Assembly: GCA_023386555.1 (NCBI GenBank)
Contig: JAEWJK010000004.1
Location: forward strand, 124,001-188,000
DNA length: 64,000 nt
Reading direction: 5' to 3'
Source of the DNA: Bacteroidota bacterium
Lineage (GTDB): Bacteria > Bacteroidota > Bacteroidia > Chitinophagales > Chitinophagaceae
The notes below the pieces were generated by a model that saw nothing but the letters and a program-made list of their open reading frames with translations, was not told the origin of the DNA and did not search any database. The number at the start of each line of letters is the position of its first letter. Positions within the stretch are counted from its first letter, which is position 1. Of this stretch, positions 52,149 through 60,811 are shown in pieces. A program made the translations under genes and the position numbers.

Positions 52149-53351
52149 ATGATGAAGGCGATATTATTAGTATTTCTGTTCCTGAGTGTAGAAACATCGT
52201 GTAAGAATAATACGATCAAGCCGTTGAAAAGCGAACCACAGCCTCAACCAGTTGTTGATGTGGATTTTCGTCAGTTATCACAAGAGGAAAAAGATTTCTA
52301 CACACAACAGGCTTCATCTTTTTATAGCAGTTTTTTAAACAATAACAATTTCAACGGTAGCATACTGGTAGCAAAAAATGGACAGATCATCATGGAGAAA
52401 TACCAGGGTAAAGCAAACTTTGCTACTAAAGAAGCAATAGATCAAAATACTACTTTCCACCTTGCTTCTGTTTCAAAGACATTTACAGCAATGGCCATTC
52501 TCAGAATGTGGGAACAGGGTCAGTTATCATTAGATGATGATATAAGAAAATATTATCCATCATTTCCATATTATGGTATTACAATAAGAATGTTGTTGAC
52601 TCATAGAAGCGGCTTACCGAATTATGCATACTTCATGAAGACGAAAGACAAAAGTCTTTTATTTAGCAATGATGATGTTATCAATTACATGATACAATAC
52701 AGACCTAAAGAAAGTTATCGTCCGAATACAGCCTTTCAATATTGTAATACTAATTATGTTATATTGGCGAATATCATTGAAAAAGTTTCCGGTCAATCGT
52801 ATCCATCTTATATGAGGGATAATGTATTCAGGCCATTGGGCATGAATAACACAACGGTTTGTTATAAAGATAACATTGCTACAATGCCTATATCTTATAC
52901 TGCAGGTAACAGGCCTTACACAATAGAAAATTTTGATGCCATCTATGGCGATAAAAATATATACAGTAATGCCAGGGATCTGCTGATCTGGGACAAAGTT
53001 TTATACAGTGGCAATTTTGTTAGTGCTGAAACAGCTAAAATGGCTTACCAACCTTATAGCAATGAAAAACCCTCTATACATAATTATGGAATGGGATGGA
53101 GATTGATTGAAAAGGATGATGTAAAAGTGGTTTATCACACTGGCTGGTGGCATGGCAACTGTAATATTTTTACAAGAGTTGTACAGGATACTGCAACTGT
53201 AATAATTCTAAGTAACAGATATAATAGCCAGGTGTTTAAGTCAAGAAATACTGCTTCAGTTTTTGCAAAATCATTGATTGATGCTCCGAAACCAGAGTTG
53301 AGCGATGTTGCAGTTGGTGGAGATGCAGTACAAAAAGAATCAGAGAAGTGA
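52149..53351 (+). CDS. Beta-lactamase-fold serine hydrolase, lipoprotein
   Basis: 400 residues from the Met at 52149 (the frame starts with a TTG at 52134). Lipobox VETSC (Cys18). Active-site elements of the class C/DD-peptidase fold: SxxK as SVSK (S107, K110), YxN as YCN, and the third-box HTG in VVYHTGWWHGN. Such exported enzymes include esterases, DD-peptidases and beta-lactamase relatives; the substrate cannot be read. Monocistronic with its own terminator. Confidence 0.88.
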   Translation: MMKAILLVFLFLSVETSCKNNTIKPLKSEPQPQPVVDVDFRQLSQEEKDFYTQQASSFYSSFLNNNNFNGSILVAKNGQIIMEKYQGKANFATKEAIDQNTTFHLASVSKTFTAMAILRMWEQGQLSLDDDIRKYYPSFPYYGITIRMLLTHRSGLPNYAYFMKTKDKSLLFSNDDVINYMIQYRPKESYRPNTAFQYCNTNYVILANIIEKVSGQSYPSYMRDNVFRPLGMNNTTVCYKDNIATMPISYTAGNRPYTIENFDAIYGDKNIYSNARDLLIWDKVLYSGNFVSAETAKMAYQPYSNEKPSIHNYGMGWRLIEKDDVKVVYHTGWWHGNCNIFTRVVQDTATVIILSNRYNSQVFKSRNTASVFAKSLIDAPKPELSDVAVGGDAVQKESEK

Positions 53352-53393
53352 TTGTCTTATAATATTAATAGACACATTTAGTCAGAAAGCCAT

Positions 53394-53432
53394 GGAACAT
53401 CAGCTAATTGCTGCATGTTCCTGCTTTTTTTT
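53394..53432 (+). terminator. Intrinsic terminator
   Basis: Stem GGAACATCAGC / GCTG-C-ATGTTCC (11 bp with one bulged C) and a 5-nt loop, followed by T8. Confidence 0.85.
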
Positions 53433-53445
53433 AGGCTTTCTCCCC

Positions 53446-53453
53446 TATTTTTG
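53446..53453 (+). promoter_or_regulatory. Predicted -7 element of hppA
   Basis: TATTTTTG matches TAnnTTTG; the predicted leader to 53485 is about 28 nt. No TTTG at the -33 position. Confidence 0.4.
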
Positions 53454-53484
53454 CTGCCCTTAATAAAATCTGACAAAACCGCTT

Positions 53485-55701
53485 ATGGACGACAAGCTAT
53501 TGTTTTATGCTGTGCCTGCTATGGGATTGCTGGGCCTTATCTACACATTAATTAAATATGCATGGGTATCTAAACAAGATACTGGAACAGACAGAATGAG
53601 AGAGATCAGCACCTATATAGCTGAAGGTGCAATGGCGTTCTTGAAAGCTGAATGGAAGATCTTAACCTATTTTGTAATTATCGTTGGTGCTTTATTAGGT
53701 TATATGGGTTCTCGTAGTGAAGAATCTCACTGGACAATTGCTTTGGCGTTTGTTGCCGGTGCATTTTTCAGTGCTTTGGCTGGGTATATTGGAATGAGAG
53801 CTGCCACAAAAGCAAATGTTCGTACTGCACACGCTGCAAGAACTTCTTTGTCAAAAGCATTGAACGTTTCTTTCACTGGTGGAGCCGTAATGGGTATGGG
53901 TGTTGCCGGATTAGCTGTTTTAGGTTTGGGTGGATTATTCATTGTGTTGATCCAGGCTTTTGCTCCTGATGTTTTGGCAACTGCTCATGAAGTAACAACA
54001 GCAATTGAAGTACTTACCGGTTTTTCTTTAGGTGCTGAAAGTATTGCTTTGTTTGCCAGAGTTGGTGGAGGTATTTATACCAAAGCTGCAGACGTTGGTG
54101 CTGACCTGGTTGGTAAAGTAGAAGCGGGTATTCCTGAAGATGATCCAAGAAACCCTGCAACCATTGCAGATAATGTTGGTGATAATGTTGGTGACGTAGC
54201 TGGTATGGGTGCTGACTTGTTTGGTTCTTATGTAGCTACTGTTCTAGCAACGATCGTATTGGGCCATGAAGTTACTTCAGGTGGTAATGCATTGAATGAT
54301 GGATATAACGGTTTCTCTCCTATTCTTCTTCCAATGTTGATTGCTGGTGTTGGAATTCTATTCTCAATAGTAGGAACATGGTTCGTGAGAATTAGCGACA
54401 GTGCAGGAATAAAAACCAGTGTTGTTCAAAATGCTCTGAACATGGGTAACTGGGGAAGTATCATTTTGACTGCTGTTGCCAGTTACTTTCTTTGTATGTA
54501 CATTCTTCCTGATACAGAAATGAATCTTCGTGGATTTGCTTTCGACAGAATGGATGTATTTGCGGCAATCATTGTTGGTTTAGTGGTTGGTACTTTAATG
54601 AGCATCATCACAGAATATTATACTGCTATGGGTAAAAGACCTGTAGGCAGCATCGTTCGTCAGTCAGGTACTGGTCATGCTACTAACGTAATTGGTGGAT
54701 TGGCTGTAGGTATGGAATCAACCTTCCTTCCTATTCTTGTTTTAGCTGCAGGTATTTATGGCTCTTATGAATTTGCAGGATTATATGGTGTGGCTATCGC
54801 TGCTGCAGGTATGATGGCAACAACAGCAATGCAATTAGCGATCGATGCTTTTGGTCCTATTGCTGATAATGCTGGTGGTATTGCTGAAATGAGTGAATTA
54901 CCTAAGGAAGTAAGAGAGAAAACAGATACGCTTGATGCTGTGGGTAACACAACTGCTGCAACAGGTAAAGGTTTTGCCATCGCTTCTGCTGCATTAACTG
55001 CACTTGCACTTTTTGCTGCATTTGTTGGTGTTGCAGGTATTGAAGGAATTGATATTTATAAAGCAGATGTGCTTGCTGCATTATTTGTTGGTGGAATGAT
55101 TCCTTTCATCTTCTCATCTCTTGCAATAAGAGCAGTAGGTGAAGCTGCAATGGCAATGGTAGAAGAAGTTCGTCGCCAGTTCAGATCAATTCCCGGTATC
55201 ATGGAAGGAACAGGTAAACCAGAATATGATAAATGCGTTGCCATTTCTACTGAAGCTTCTATCAAAAAAATGATGTTGCCGGGAGCTATTGCAATTGTAT
55301 CTCCGTTGATCATTGGTTTTACTTTAGGTCCTGAAGCTTTAGGTGGATTCTTAGCAGGTGCTACCGTTAGTGGAGTTTTGATGGGTATGTTCCAGAACAA
55401 CGCTGGTGGTGCATGGGATAATGCTAAAAAGAGCTTCGAAAAAGGTGTTGAAATAAATGGTGAGATGTATTACAAAAAATCAGAACCACATAAAGCATCA
55501 GTAACTGGTGATACGGTGGGTGATCCTTTTAAAGATACATCTGGTCCTTCAATGAACATTTTGATCAAGTTAATGTCTATCGTATCATTGGTTATCGCTC
55601 CTACTCTTGCTGATGTTTTCGGGACAAGAGATACGGTAGATGAAACTTCAGCTTTGAAAAATAAAACAGAGATCACTTATGTGATGCCTGAAAAGAAATA
55701 A
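53485..55701 (+). CDS. hppA: Membrane-bound ion-translocating pyrophosphatase
   Basis: 738 residues, about 16 membrane helices. Pyrophosphate-binding Asp clusters are in ADVGADLVGKVEAGIPEDDP and ADNVGDNVGDVAGMGADLFG, and a third in IADNAGGIAEMSELP. The helix-12 segment GNTTAATGKGF has Ala and Gly at the positions that mark potassium-dependent enzymes (Lys and Thr mark independent ones). It couples pyrophosphate hydrolysis to pumping of H+ or Na+; which ion is not resolved by eye. Inner membrane. Flanked by strong terminators. Confidence 0.93.
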   Translation: MDDKLLFYAVPAMGLLGLIYTLIKYAWVSKQDTGTDRMREISTYIAEGAMAFLKAEWKILTYFVIIVGALLGYMGSRSEESHWTIALAFVAGAFFSALAGYIGMRAATKANVRTAHAARTSLSKALNVSFTGGAVMGMGVAGLAVLGLGGLFIVLIQAFAPDVLATAHEVTTAIEVLTGFSLGAESIALFARVGGGIYTKAADVGADLVGKVEAGIPEDDPRNPATIADNVGDNVGDVAGMGADLFGSYVATVLATIVLGHEVTSGGNALNDGYNGFSPILLPMLIAGVGILFSIVGTWFVRISDSAGIKTSVVQNALNMGNWGSIILTAVASYFLCMYILPDTEMNLRGFAFDRMDVFAAIIVGLVVGTLMSIITEYYTAMGKRPVGSIVRQSGTGHATNVIGGLAVGMESTFLPILVLAAGIYGSYEFAGLYGVAIAAAGMMATTAMQLAIDAFGPIADNAGGIAEMSELPKEVREKTDTLDAVGNTTAATGKGFAIASAALTALALFAAFVGVAGIEGIDIYKADVLAALFVGGMIPFIFSSLAIRAVGEAAMAMVEEVRRQFRSIPGIMEGTGKPEYDKCVAISTEASIKKMMLPGAIAIVSPLIIGFTLGPEALGGFLAGATVSGVLMGMFQNNAGGAWDNAKKSFEKGVEINGEMYYKKSEPHKASVTGDTVGDPFKDTSGPSMNILIKLMSIVSLVIAPTLADVFGTRDTVDETSALKNKTEITYVMPEKK

Positions 55702-55720
55702 TTGGATTTCTATAAACATT

Positions 55721-55752
55721 AAAAATCCCGGCCATAAGCCGGGATTTTTCTT
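55721..55752 (+). terminator. Intrinsic terminator after hppA
   Basis: A perfect 11-bp stem AAAAATCCCGG / CCGGGATTTTT with a 7-nt loop, followed by CTTTTG. Confidence 0.92.
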
Positions 55753-55805
55753 TTGGGTGAACCGATTTTACTGCTCGAAAAAAATAAAATCGCTTCTATA
55801 TTGGA

Positions 55806-56006
55806 CTAAGAAATTGAACTTCTCATTCCAGGATTAGCAAGGCACAATTGAATCGCCTTTGCAACTGATCCGCATGATTCAAATGTTTTTCTAAATTCCA
55901 ACGGACAAATACCATATTTATTTATCCAATAAGCTATCTCTTTCGAAATGCTGAAGTTTGCTTCCGGACTTCTGTTATCTTTTCCCCTGCGTATAAAGTT
56001 TGCCAT
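55806..56006 (-). CDS. Small DUF3606-like protein
   Basis: 66 residues. The pattern ISKEIAYWINKYGICPLEFRKTFESCGSVAKAIQLCL resembles DUF3606 (W..k.G....L..a....G.s...i...L), a short helix-turn-helix-like unit of unknown role. The match is partial, with extra Cys. ATG at 56006, monocistronic. Confidence 0.55.
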   Translation of the reverse strand: MANFIRRGKDNRSPEANFSISKEIAYWINKYGICPLEFRKTFESCGSVAKAIQLCLANPGMRSSIS

Positions 56007-56077
56007 ATCTCAACATTTTTATGTAGATGGTAAAATCAAAGGCTGTGCCATGAAAATTTGTACATTGCAAATACGCT

Positions 56078-56959
56078 ATGCCTGAGTTTCCGAACATATT
56101 AGTGAGTGCTGTTCCTGCTTTTATCATTCTCATAATTGTAGAAGTTATTTATGCTTTAAAAACACAAAGAGAGTTATATGAGGTGAAAGATGCTGCAACA
56201 AGCATATCACTTGGGTTAGGAAATTTATTTATCGGCATCGCCACAAAAGCATTCATTCTTTTATTTTTTGTGTGGATATATGAACATAGACTGTTTACTA
56301 TTCCACATACAATTTGGTGGGCATGGGTATTATGCTTCTTTGCAGATGACTTTAGTTATTACTGGTTTCATCGCATCAGCCACAATGTAAGATGGTTCTG
56401 GGCTTCACATGTGGTACATCATTCATCGGAAAAATATAATCTTGCTGCAGCATTAAGACAAACTTGGACAGGTAATCTTACAGGATCGTTTTTGTTCTGG
56501 AGCTGGATGCCTTTGGTTGGATTTCATCCGGCCATGATCATGTTGATGCAATCTGTTAGTTTATTATATCAATTCTGGATTCATACGGAAGCAGTTGATA
56601 AATGTCCGAAGTGGTTTGAATTCATCTTCAACACACCATCACATCATAGAGTACATCATGGATCTGATATTGAGTATCTTGATAAAAACCATGCAGGCAT
56701 TCTCATTATCTGGGATAGAATGTTTGGCAGCTTTCAGCCAGAAATGCATCGGCCTAAATATGGATTAACGAAGAACGTAAATACATTCAATCCTGTAAAA
56801 ATTGCATTTTTTGAGTGGATGAACATTGCGAAAGATCTGAAGAAAAGTGGATCAGTTGGTAATGCTATTAAGTACATCATTAATCCTCCTGGATGGAGTC
56901 ATGATGGTTCTACAAAGACTACGAAACAATTAAGAAAAGAAAATCATGGAAATTATTAA
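56078..56959 (+). CDS. Sterol desaturase/fatty acid hydroxylase family membrane protein
   Basis: 293 residues with four membrane helices. The diiron histidine boxes are HRISHNVRWFWASHVVHHS (about 95-115) and HHRVHHG (about 188-194), the fatty acid hydroxylase pattern. Members hydroxylate or desaturate lipids using O2. Substrate unknown. It overlaps the DUF3592 gene by 14 nt, so the two are coexpressed. Confidence 0.9.
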   Translation: MPEFPNILVSAVPAFIILIIVEVIYALKTQRELYEVKDAATSISLGLGNLFIGIATKAFILLFFVWIYEHRLFTIPHTIWWAWVLCFFADDFSYYWFHRISHNVRWFWASHVVHHSSEKYNLAAALRQTWTGNLTGSFLFWSWMPLVGFHPAMIMLMQSVSLLYQFWIHTEAVDKCPKWFEFIFNTPSHHRVHHGSDIEYLDKNHAGILIIWDRMFGSFQPEMHRPKYGLTKNVNTFNPVKIAFFEWMNIAKDLKKSGSVGNAIKYIINPPGWSHDGSTKTTKQLRKENHGNY

Positions 56960-57362
56960 AGAAGACTTTATCCCGATTTTGTTAGGTCTATTTTCTATTG
57001 GCGGTGGAGTGTATTTAATCTGGAAACAGAAAAGAATATCTAACTCAGGGATTACTACAGAGGGAATCATTTACGATTTTGAAGTAGAACATTCTACAAC
57101 TAGTAATTCCGGAAGTTTGATGCCTGTTGTGAGATTTGTAACAGAAGATAAAACATGGATTACTGAAAAGACGTCAATCGGTACATTCCCAGGTTTATTC
57201 AAGAAAGGGGAAGCTATAAACATCACTTATTTACCGGGAGATCCAAAAACCTTTTTTATAAACGATAAACGTAGCTTTTGGGGTATTTATTTTTTTGTGA
57301 TAACAGGAATTCTTTTTATTGTAATAGGCATCATGAAAATTTTAAAACCCAACTGGTTTTAA
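56946..57362 (+). CDS. DUF3592 membrane protein
   Basis: 138 residues. Two membrane helices (PILLGLFSIGGGVYLIW near the N terminus and GIYFFVITGILFIVIGIM at the C terminus) flank a beta-rich domain with TTEGIIYDFEVE, PVVRFVTEDKTWITEK and ITYLPGDPKTFFIND, the DUF3592 layout. Function unknown. The overlap with the desaturase gene suggests a shared lipid or envelope role. Confidence 0.82.
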   Translation: MEIIKEDFIPILLGLFSIGGGVYLIWKQKRISNSGITTEGIIYDFEVEHSTTSNSGSLMPVVRFVTEDKTWITEKTSIGTFPGLFKKGEAINITYLPGDPKTFFINDKRSFWGIYFFVITGILFIVIGIMKILKPNWF

Positions 57363-57381
57363 TTGTTCAACCATATTGCAA

Positions 57382-57876
57382 TCATTCAACATAAGCTCCA
57401 GTAACTTCTCCATTCTCCACTTCCACATAAATATGATCTTGTTGTGTTGTTGCAATAGATGATCCTACATAATCTGGTTTTACAGGGAAAAGCTTATGCA
57501 TTCGTTCAACTAACACCAGCGTCTGAATTCTTTTAGGATAGAAATTCAATAAAGGTTTTAATACATACAAAATAGTTTTACCGCTGTTTGAAACATCATC
57601 CGTAATCAAAACACTTTTACCATTGAAATCTATCTCTTCACTGAAAGTAATATCGGCAGGTTTTCTTTTATCAAGGCTTGCTGCAATAACTTTTACTGAT
57701 GTCATGTATTCCTTCACCATAACTCCAATCTTCTCTGCTATAACAAGTCCACTGTTTTTTATACCAATGATAATCAGCTCTTCGTTCTTATCAAGTTGTT
57801 CAGCAACTTCCAGTGCAAGTCTTTGTAGTTTTTGATCGGCAGTAGGTTTGTCGAGTATGTATTTCTTTTCAGCCAT
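57382..57876 (-). CDS. Phosphoribosyltransferase family protein (PyrR-like)
   Basis: 164 residues. The PRPP loop is VLITDDVSNSGKTI (about 91-104), and IIIGIKNSGLVIAEKI (about 35-50) precedes it. The layout and C terminus (PDYVGSSIATTQQDHIYVEV) resemble PyrR and other type I phosphoribosyltransferases. It could salvage a base or regulate pyrimidine genes; no pyr operon is nearby. Monocistronic on the minus strand. Confidence 0.85.
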   Translation of the reverse strand: MAEKKYILDKPTADQKLQRLALEVAEQLDKNEELIIIGIKNSGLVIAEKIGVMVKEYMTSVKVIAASLDKRKPADITFSEEIDFNGKSVLITDDVSNSGKTILYVLKPLLNFYPKRIQTLVLVERMHKLFPVKPDYVGSSIATTQQDHIYVEVENGEVTGAYVE

Positions 57877-57895
57877 AGTTCTTCAAAGTAAAGGC

Positions 57896-57931
57896 ATAAA
57901 AAAATGCAATCCACTTCAGATTGCATTTTTT
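57896..57931 (-). terminator. Terminator between DUF1328 and phosphoribosyltransferase genes
   Basis: Minus-strand stem AAAAATGCAATC / GATTGCATTTTT with a 7-nt loop and a T run. It ends the DUF1328 transcript. Confidence 0.85.
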
Positions 57932-57952
57932 ACCTATTCTCCACTTTATCTG

Positions 57953-58123
57953 TTAAGGTACATCAGTTGTTCTACGACCGAAAATCAATGATAATACGAA
58001 TAAGATAATGAATGCCCAGAATAAGAACTTAGCAATACCTGCGGCACCAGCTGCAATACCTCCGAACCCGAATATAGCTGCAATGATGGCTATAACCAGG
58101 AAAATAACTGTCCAACGTAACAT
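57953..58123 (-). CDS. DUF1328 small membrane protein
   Basis: 56 residues from the ATG at 58123. The sequence MLRWTVIFLVIAIIAAIFGF, then GGIAAGAAGIAKFLFWAFII and LFVLSLIFGRR, is a textbook DUF1328 protein: two membrane helices, with a Gly/Ala-rich turn. The family is often seen in stress or sigma-factor regulons, but function is unknown. It ends at a hairpin terminator. The upstream 58124-58325 gap shows no gene. Confidence 0.9.
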   Translation of the reverse strand: MLRWTVIFLVIAIIAAIFGFGGIAAGAAGIAKFLFWAFIILFVLSLIFGRRTTDVP

Positions 58124-58325
58124 AATTCATCATTTTATGGTTAACAATTCTGTTTCTACAAATAGTTAATTCCATAAACATGCCAACTGTGCCAATACCA
58201 TTATTTTTAAACACCTACGTACATCTGTTGATTATTGAGTTTTAACCAGTTGAATACCCTGAAGTTTTTGATTTTTCTGTGTTGCAAATAAATCTGCTCT
58301 TATCTTAGCATTCTAACTTCTGCGT

Positions 58326-59645
58326 ATGCAATACATTCCACAAATTGCTTTTATCATTCTAACTATAGCGGCTGTTTACTTATTTACGAAGAAAGCACTT
58401 GAGATTAAACGTAATATATTGTTGGGAAGAGATGAAGATTTCAACGATAACCCTGCTGAGAGATGGAAGAATGTTTTTCTACTTGCATTCGGACAAAAGA
58501 AAATGTTCAAATATCCTTTAGTGGCAGTTATGCACTTTATAATATATGCAGGTTTCATCATCATCAATCTCGAAGTGTTAGAGATTGCATTAGATGGATT
58601 ATTGGGTAAACACAGACTATTTGCTGCACCCATGGGCAGAACGTATGGCTGGCTGATCAATAGTTTTGAATTCCTGGCTGTATTAATCATTCTGGTGTGT
58701 GCTTCATTTCTTATCAGGAGAAATATTCTGAAAATAAAACGCTTCTGGAAAAGAGAAATGACTAGCTGGCCAAGAAGCGATGCGAATTATATTCTGATTG
58801 CAGAGATCATCCTGATGTCTTTGTTTCTTACAATGAATGCAACTGACAGAGCTTTGCAATTACAGAACTACGGCAATTATCATGATACAGGTGATTTTCT
58901 TTTTTCCGGAATGTTAGCACCGGCATTTGAAAACTTTTCAGCTTCTACATTGGTAACAATTGAAAGAACGGCCTGGTGGTTACACATCATCGGCATATTT
59001 GCATTTTTAAATTACCTGCCATATTCCAAACACCTTCATATTCTACTTGCCTTTCCAAATGCATACTATATGAGGATTGGTGCACAGGGAAAGATGGAAA
59101 ATATGCCTGAGATACAGAAGGAAGTTTTGTATGCCATGCAACCTGAAACAGTTCCAACGGATGCAGCACCTGCTGAACCAAAGAAGTTTGGAGCGAAAGA
59201 TATTTTTGATCTGAGCTGGAGAAACTTGTTAGATGCTTATAGCTGTACAGAATGTGGCAGATGTACTGCAGCATGTCCGGCAAACCAGACAGGTAAGCTA
59301 CTCAGCCCAAGAAAGATCATGATGGATACAAGAGACAGGGCTGAGATCATTGGAAAGAACATCAATAAGAATAGAGAATTTGTTGACGATGGAAAAGCCC
59401 TATTGCATGATCATATACTTGCTGAAGAATTAAGAGCTTGCACCACATGTAATGCCTGTGTAGAAGAATGTCCGGTTGGAATTAGTCCGCTAAATATCAT
59501 TCAGCAGCTTCGTCGTTATATGGTGATGGAAGAAAGTAATGCACCGGCTGAATGGAATGCGATGTTCAGTAACACTGAAAATAATTTTGCTCCGTGGAAA
59601 TTATCGCCTGATGAGAGAGATAAATGGGCCACGGAGATGAGTTAG
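58326..59645 (+). CDS. Membrane Fe-S protein (heterodisulfide reductase/ferredoxin-like)
   Basis: 439 residues. About six membrane helices fill the first 270 residues (NarI-like). Two [4Fe-4S] ferredoxin motifs follow: CTECGRCTAACP (about 306-317) and CTTCNACVEECP (about 371-382). Such proteins pass electrons between quinone and soluble Fe-S partners, typically with a CCG-domain subunit; the LutA-like protein at 35304 may be such a partner, inferred. It is followed by a cupin gene. Confidence 0.85.
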   Translation: MQYIPQIAFIILTIAAVYLFTKKALEIKRNILLGRDEDFNDNPAERWKNVFLLAFGQKKMFKYPLVAVMHFIIYAGFIIINLEVLEIALDGLLGKHRLFAAPMGRTYGWLINSFEFLAVLIILVCASFLIRRNILKIKRFWKREMTSWPRSDANYILIAEIILMSLFLTMNATDRALQLQNYGNYHDTGDFLFSGMLAPAFENFSASTLVTIERTAWWLHIIGIFAFLNYLPYSKHLHILLAFPNAYYMRIGAQGKMENMPEIQKEVLYAMQPETVPTDAAPAEPKKFGAKDIFDLSWRNLLDAYSCTECGRCTAACPANQTGKLLSPRKIMMDTRDRAEIIGKNINKNREFVDDGKALLHDHILAEELRACTTCNACVEECPVGISPLNIIQQLRRYMVMEESNAPAEWNAMFSNTENNFAPWKLSPDERDKWATEMS

Positions 59646-59678
59646 GAGTTTAGAGTTATGAGTTTAAAGTTTTGAGTT

Positions 59679-60008
59679 ATGAAATTATCTCCCTTTCCAT
59701 TTTCAATAACAGATTTCAGCAACATAGAACCTGAAGTTCACCAGGGTATTACCGGTTTTGCTGAATGGAAGATCGTAATGAGAGATGATGTACAAATTAG
59801 GCTGGTAAAATATTCACAGAATTATCTTGCAGATCATTGGTGTACCAAAGGCCATATTATCTATTGTGTGGAAGGTGAAATGGAAACCGAACTAAAAGAT
59901 GGAAGAAAATTTCTTTTACAAAAAGGACAATTATATACTGTTGGAGATGACAGCGATGCACACAGATCTTATTCTGAAAATGGATGTGTAATTTTTATTG
60001 TTGATTAA
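59679..60008 (+). CDS. Small cupin-fold protein
   Basis: 109 residues, a single cupin barrel with YLADHWCTKGHIIYCVEGEMETEL and DGRKFLLQKGQLYTVGDDSDAHRSYSENG. The ADHWC segment is like that of small Bacteroidota cupins called DHCW-motif proteins. The His and Cys in the barrel could bind a metal. Function unknown. Repeat copy J lies 10 nt after the stop. Confidence 0.8.
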   Translation: MKLSPFPFSITDFSNIEPEVHQGITGFAEWKIVMRDDVQIRLVKYSQNYLADHWCTKGHIIYCVEGEMETELKDGRKFLLQKGQLYTVGDDSDAHRSYSENGCVIFIVD

Positions 60009-60018
60009 AGAACTTGAC

Positions 60019-60073
60019 GTACAAGTGAGTGACACAACGAAGTTTAATCGGAGTTTCAAAGGCTGGTTACATA
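60019..60073 (+). repeat. Interspersed repeat copy J (complete)
   Basis: Complete 54-nt copy from GTACAAGTGAGTGACACAAC to GCTGGTTACAT. The palindrome GTGACAC is at 60029-60035, and the right end ends next to the LysE stop codon at 60075-60077. Confidence 0.85.
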
Positions 60074-60074
60074 A

Positions 60075-60779
60075 CTAATCTTTTATCTGCTTCTCTAATT
60101 TTTCCTGCATTTCTTCAGGATGTTCGAGTTTATGTACAGCTCCCCTGTTCTTAACGATTCGCCATATTTGAATAATGGCTGTAACAGCGAATATTCCTCC
60201 GATGATCCAGTTCAACAAGCTTTGTTTGGTGTTGAGTGTATCGACCATTAATCTTCCTCCAAGTATAAAGAGAATATTACCGGCAAATGTTCCTAGAGCA
60301 ATTCCAAAAATGTAAATATTATAAAAACTGGCTTTCGGAATAAGAATGTTTCTGGTAAACAAAACAGTGCTCCATCCAAACCAAAATGGAATTTGTGCTG
60401 GTGTGATAGCACAGATCATCATGCCTAAAAAGAAACGATGAATGGTGCTGCTGAGAATTACGTTTTTCTCAACTGAAGGATGCAAAGCAGCATAAAAACT
60501 GGATGTTGCCAATGCTACCAATATGAATAATGTAACCCATTCAAGTATTTTGAAAACAGCTTTTTGCTTTCGCACCCAATCCATTGCTACCAAAGAAAGT
60601 CTTACATAAATTGCTTCTACAACCAATGAACCCAAAGAAAACATGATTGCAGGTTGAATACCATCTGTTGCAGATATCTGCATAGCAGCAATATTCAATG
60701 TTCCAAGAGGTAAGGTGCCAAGGAAACTGACTAGTAATCCAACCCAGAATACTTTGTTAAGCGAAGGTTTTTTCTTCAT
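60075..60779 (-). CDS. LysE family amino-acid exporter
   Basis: 234 residues from the Met at 60779 (frame from 60791). Five to six membrane helices; the N-terminal segment VFWVGLLVSFLGTLPLGTLNIAAMQ with the conserved Gly/Pro is the LysE-superfamily signature. Likely exports an amino acid or related metabolite. Its stop is next to repeat copy J. The ATP-grasp gene is 32 nt upstream on the same strand. Confidence 0.8.
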   Translation of the reverse strand: MKKKPSLNKVFWVGLLVSFLGTLPLGTLNIAAMQISATDGIQPAIMFSLGSLVVEAIYVRLSLVAMDWVRKQKAVFKILEWVTLFILVALATSSFYAALHPSVEKNVILSSTIHRFFLGMMICAITPAQIPFWFGWSTVLFTRNILIPKASFYNIYIFGIALGTFAGNILFILGGRLMVDTLNTKQSLLNWIIGGIFAVTAIIQIWRIVKNRGAVHKLEHPEEMQEKLEKQIKD

Positions 60780-60811
60780 TGATAGCTGCAAAATAAGGGA
60801 AAGAAGTGTAA

